Source: Acidobacteriota bacterium (GTDB lineage Bacteria; Acidobacteriota; Vicinamibacteria; Vicinamibacterales; UBA8438). Taken from it: a stretch of 16,254 nucleotides of DNA. The translations under genes and the position numbers were made by a program. Position 1 is the first letter of the stretch; every line of letters begins with the position of its first letter. Shown here one piece after another: positions 13,968 to 16,254 of the stretch. The stretch lies in contig DQEK01000021.1 in assembly GCA_003533545.1 (NCBI GenBank), forward strand, positions 1,686 to 17,939, written 5' to 3'. Below the pieces are notes generated by a model that did no database searches, had not been told where the DNA came from, and saw nothing but the letters and a program-made list of their open reading frames with translations.

Positions 13968-14897
13968 ATGATTGCATTTGTCTTTCCGGGTCAGGGGTCC
14001 CAGCAGGTTGGGATGGGAAGTCTGCTAGCCGACAATTTCCCCGAGTGTCAAGAGACGTTTGAACAGGCGGACTCTGCACTGGGAATTTCATTAAGTTCGC
14101 TCTGCTTTGAGGGTCCGGCCGAGCGACTAATGCTGACGGAGTACACGCAACCGGCGCTGGTCGCGGTGGCGGTCGCCGTCGCACGTGCACTGACGGCACG
14201 TGGCGTCAAACCAGCGCTTCTGGCAGGCCATAGCCTTGGCGAGTACTCGGCGCACGTCGAGGCGGGTACCCTGTCGTTTGCGGACGTGCTCAGGACTGTG
14301 CGGAATCGTGGGCGCTACATGCAGGAGGCGGTTCCCGTCGGTGCCGGAGCGATGGCGGCGGTCATGGGACTTGATGAGCCAAAGGTGGTGCAAGCCTGTG
14401 CTGAGGCGGCTGAGGGGCAGGTGGTGAGTCCAGCCAACCTCAACGCCCCAGGACAAATAGTCATCGCTGGCGATAGGGAGGCGGTGGAACGTGCCGGGGA
14501 GAGAGCCAGGGCACTTGGTGCCAGACGGGTCGTGGCGTTGGCTGTTAGCGCACCGTTCCACTGCGCTTTGATGCGACCTGTCGAAGAGCGTCTGGCTCCC
14601 GAACTCCGTTCGCTCGTTGTTTCCGATCCGGTCGTACCCGTGGTAGCCAACCTCGATGCGGAACTAAAGTGTGACGCAGCATCGTCGATCGCGGCGCTTG
14701 TGGGACAAGTTACGGCCCCAGTTCGTTGGGAACAGGTGGTCAGGCGCCTTGCATCCGAAGGCGTCGACACGTATGTTGAGGTGGGTCCGGGTTCTGTACT
14801 GGGCGGACTTATCCGTCGCATACACCGTGGTGCGAGGGTGCTGTCCGTGTCGGACCCTGAGAGCGTGGCGGGCGCGGAGTCGATGCTGGCAGGATGA
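13968..14897 (+). CDS. fabD: FabD, malonyl-CoA:ACP transacylase
   Basis: FabD moves malonyl from CoA to acyl carrier protein, supplying the extender unit for fatty acid synthesis. In the 309 residues, FVFPGQGSQQVGMG at 4-17 forms the oxyanion region, AGHSLGEYSA at 86-95 holds the nucleophile Ser89, RGRYMQEA at 114-121 holds the malonate-binding Arg114, NLNAPGQIVIAG at 158-168 is conserved, and SAPFHCALM at 194-202 holds the catalytic His198. VEVGPGSVLGGLIRR closes the domain. The usual SALVAAG after GHSLGEY reads SAHVEAG, an unusual substitution pattern near the active site. The start is ATG 13968 with AAGGA 7 nt upstream. Confidence 0.95.
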   Translation: MIAFVFPGQGSQQVGMGSLLADNFPECQETFEQADSALGISLSSLCFEGPAERLMLTEYTQPALVAVAVAVARALTARGVKPALLAGHSLGEYSAHVEAGTLSFADVLRTVRNRGRYMQEAVPVGAGAMAAVMGLDEPKVVQACAEAAEGQVVSPANLNAPGQIVIAGDREAVERAGERARALGARRVVALAVSAPFHCALMRPVEERLAPELRSLVVSDPVVPVVANLDAELKCDAASSIAALVGQVTAPVRWEQVVRRLASEGVDTYVEVGPGSVLGGLIRRIHRGARVLSVSDPESVAGAESMLAG

Positions 14898-15026
14898 ACA
14901 AAACCGCCAACGTATCGTTCCTGAGTGCCCAATCCTCAGAGGCCGTTTCTCGAGCAGCTACCATCGTTCGTGTCTGTCTGGCGGCGTTTGGGAAACGGCG
15001 TGACAGCGAAGGCCAAAGCGAGGTGC

Positions 15027-15767
15027 ATGAGTAGTCTCCAGAACCGGGTGGTGATCGTCACCGGGGCCTCCAGGGGTATCGGGCGCGCCGTCGCGGTTCG
15101 TTTCGGGGAGGCGGGAGCTGTTGTTGTGGCAGCGGCTCGTGGCAACCACGCCGATGCCGTGGCTGAGAAGATTCGCGGTGAGGGTGGTCGGTCTTCGTCT
15201 GTCAGTGTCGATGTTACCGATACGAAACAGATCGAAGCGATGGTTGGCATGGCGATCGAAGAGTATGGTCGAATTGATGTGTTGGTGAATAACGCGGGTA
15301 TAGTACGGGACCAATTGACCATGCGGATGACCGCTGCCGATTGGAATGCGGTCATTGCCACTAATTTGACGGCGGCTTTCACCTGTTCACGGACGGTTTT
15401 GCGTCCAATGCTGAAACAGCGGAGCGGGCGAATCATCAACGTCGGGTCGGTGGTAGGGCAGATGGGTAACGCGGGTCAATCCAACTATGCCGCCACGAAA
15501 GCCGGCTTGGTCGGGTTTTCGAAGGCATTGGCCAGAGAGGTTGCGACCCGGGGAATCACGGTTAATGTGGTCGCACCAGGGATGATCGATACGGATATGA
15601 CTTCGGGATTGGCTAAGCCAGCCAGAGAGGCCATGCTGGCGCAGATTCCTCTGGGGCGCCTGGGTACACCGGACGACATTGCTAGAGCGGTTGGCTTCCT
15701 GGCATCGGACGAAGCAGCGTATATTACGGGACACGTGCTGGCGGTGAACGGCGGCATGTACATGTAG
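15027..15767 (+). CDS. fabG: FabG, 3-oxoacyl-ACP reductase
   Basis: NADPH-dependent reduction of 3-ketoacyl-ACP, first reductive step of each elongation cycle; its product is the substrate over which FabZ and LpxA compete. The 246-residue short-chain dehydrogenase has TGASRGIGRA at 12-21 (cofactor loop), VDVTD at 61-65, NNAG at 88-91, and the catalytic Asn113, Ser141, Tyr154 and Lys158 (SNYAATKAG). VAPGMIDTDMT and AAYITGHVLAVNGGMYM at the C-terminus are FabG-like. The open frame reaches back to 14925, but ATG 15027 gives the family length; GAGG lies rather close (3 nt). The 129 nt after fabD hold no recognisable gene. The stop codon overlaps the acpP ribosome site. Confidence 0.94.
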   Translation: MSSLQNRVVIVTGASRGIGRAVAVRFGEAGAVVVAAARGNHADAVAEKIRGEGGRSSSVSVDVTDTKQIEAMVGMAIEEYGRIDVLVNNAGIVRDQLTMRMTAADWNAVIATNLTAAFTCSRTVLRPMLKQRSGRIINVGSVVGQMGNAGQSNYAATKAGLVGFSKALAREVATRGITVNVVAPGMIDTDMTSGLAKPAREAMLAQIPLGRLGTPDDIARAVGFLASDEAAYITGHVLAVNGGMYM

Positions 15768-15771
15768 GAGG
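15766..15771 (+). promoter_or_regulatory. acpP ribosome-binding site overlapping the fabG stop
   Basis: AGGAGG begins inside the fabG TAG stop and lies 6 nt before ATG 15778. It is the best-placed ribosome site in the window, in keeping with the high demand for acyl carrier protein relative to its neighbours. Confidence 0.8.
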
Positions 15772-15777
15772 AAGTAA

Positions 15778-16011
15778 ATGGCGGTTGCTGAGAAGGTGAA
15801 AGACATCATTGTGGAGCAACTCGGCGTCGACGAAGAGGAAGTTACCTCGGATGCCTCTTTTGTAGACGATTTGGGGGCGGACTCGTTGGACACCGTGGAA
15901 CTCGTGATGGCGTTTGAGGAGGAATTCAATCTCGAGATCCCAGACGAGGACGCGGAAAAGATCACCCGCGTCAAAGAGGCCGTCGAATACATCGAGTCCC
16001 ACAAGAAGTAA
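15778..16011 (+). CDS. acpP: Acyl carrier protein
   Basis: A 77-residue, highly acidic four-helix protein. [18 protein letters not shown] holds the phosphopantetheine site Ser36 in the DSL motif. Carries all acyl intermediates of fatty acid synthesis and donates 3-hydroxyacyl groups to LpxA. It begins 10 nt after fabG and is followed 25 nt later by fabF, the standard fabG-acpP-fabF order. The length and sequence are entirely ordinary for the family. Confidence 0.98.
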   Translation: MAVAEKVKDIIVEQLGVDEEEVTSDASFVDDLGADSLDTVELVMAFEEEFNLEIPDEDAEKITRVKEAVEYIESHKK

Positions 16012-16036
16012 GCCGCGGTCCGCACTGGGAGTGATT

Positions 16037-16254
16037 GTGAGTAGGCGGGTCGTGGTTACGGGTGTCGGTCTCGTGTCGTCCCTTGGCGTAGGAACGGCGG
16101 CGACCTGGGAGGCCTTGTGTGCCGGGCGGAGCGGTATCGGTCCGATCACCAAGTTCGATGCTGCCGGGTTCGCGTCGCGGATTGCGGCTGAGGTTCGGGG
16201 CTTCGATCCGCTGGCCTATATAGGGAAGAAGGACGTCAAGAAGATGGACGTCTT
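16037..16254 (+). CDS. fabF: FabF, 3-oxoacyl-ACP synthase II, 3'-truncated by window end
   Basis: The first 72 codons of a beta-ketoacyl-ACP synthase: SRRVVVTGVGLVSSLGVG, then TWEALCAGRSGIGPITKFD, FASRIAAEVRGFDPL and a Lys-rich KKDVKKMD stretch, the usual KAS II N-terminus. It condenses malonyl-ACP with acyl-ACP for chain elongation. GTG 16037 lies 6 nt after GGGA (16027-16030); an in-frame GTG at 16031 would add two residues. The catalytic Cys-His-His residues lie beyond the window. Confidence 0.92.
   Translation, partial: MSRRVVVTGVGLVSSLGVGTAATWEALCAGRSGIGPITKFDAAGFASRIAAEVRGFDPLAYIGKKDVKKMDV

Noticed and set aside
14925..15026. N-terminal extension of FabG from an upstream start
   Set aside because: It would add 34 residues with no family counterpart; ATG 15027 gives the normal 246-residue enzyme.
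15387..16025. Long open frame on the minus strand (212 codons), with similar ones at 8422-9048 and 799-1380
   Set aside because: They lie opposite fabG/acpP, menG and lpxA, whose protein families are unmistakable. The minus-strand translations are low in recognisable motifs and rich in Ser/Arg, as expected of antisense shadows.

Overview
The window reads almost entirely on the + strand as housekeeping genes of a diderm (LPS-making) bacterium that makes menaquinone by the futalosine route. The gene content (OmpH, lipid A acyltransferase, an MqnA/MqnC/MqnX cluster with UbiA/UbiX/MenG, and a TonB-like protein beginning MRFDFED) and the moderately high GC with many GTG starts fit Acidobacteriota, perhaps a Vicinamibacteria-like lineage. 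That assignment is an inference from gene order, not a database result.

Region 1 (1-2736), envelope and lipid A: the 3' end of an OmpH/Skp periplasmic chaperone gene, a single ORF that fuses a complete FabZ dehydratase to a complete LpxA acyltransferase, and a Gfo/Idh/MocA oxidoreductase. lpxD is not found between ompH and fabZ, and lpxB is not found after lpxA.

Region 2 (2733-9208), menaquinone: a protein with the MqnE (aminofutalosine synthase) fold signature but no radical-SAM cysteine triad, then mqnA, mqnC, an MqnX-type deaminase, a UbiA-type prenyltransferase, the flavin prenyltransferase UbiX and the MenG/UbiE methyltransferase. Four junctions are ATGA overlaps (2733, 3626, 4429, 8468), so much of the stretch from the oxidoreductase onward looks translationally coupled. 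A canonical MqnE, MqnD, MTAN/MqnB nucleosidase and the UbiD-type decarboxylase are not in the window.

Region 3 (9209-12494): a TonB-like energy-transducing protein with its own extended -10 promoter, miaA (tRNA dimethylallyltransferase) and a dGTPase-like HD hydrolase.

Region 4 (12495-16254), fatty acid synthesis: after a 340-nt intergenic stretch with a TATAAT box come the DUF177/YceD protein, ribosomal protein L32 (rpmF), fabD, fabG, acpP and the start of fabF. The usual plsX and fabH between rpmF and fabD are absent, replaced by 311 nt in which I recognise no gene. The regions connect through metabolism: fab genes make the 3-hydroxyacyl-ACP over which the fused FabZ and LpxA domains compete.

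The best candidates for something undescribed are the cysteine-less MqnE-like protein sitting inside the menaquinone operon and the FabZ-LpxA fusion. No mobile element, CRISPR array, tRNA or rRNA was seen.
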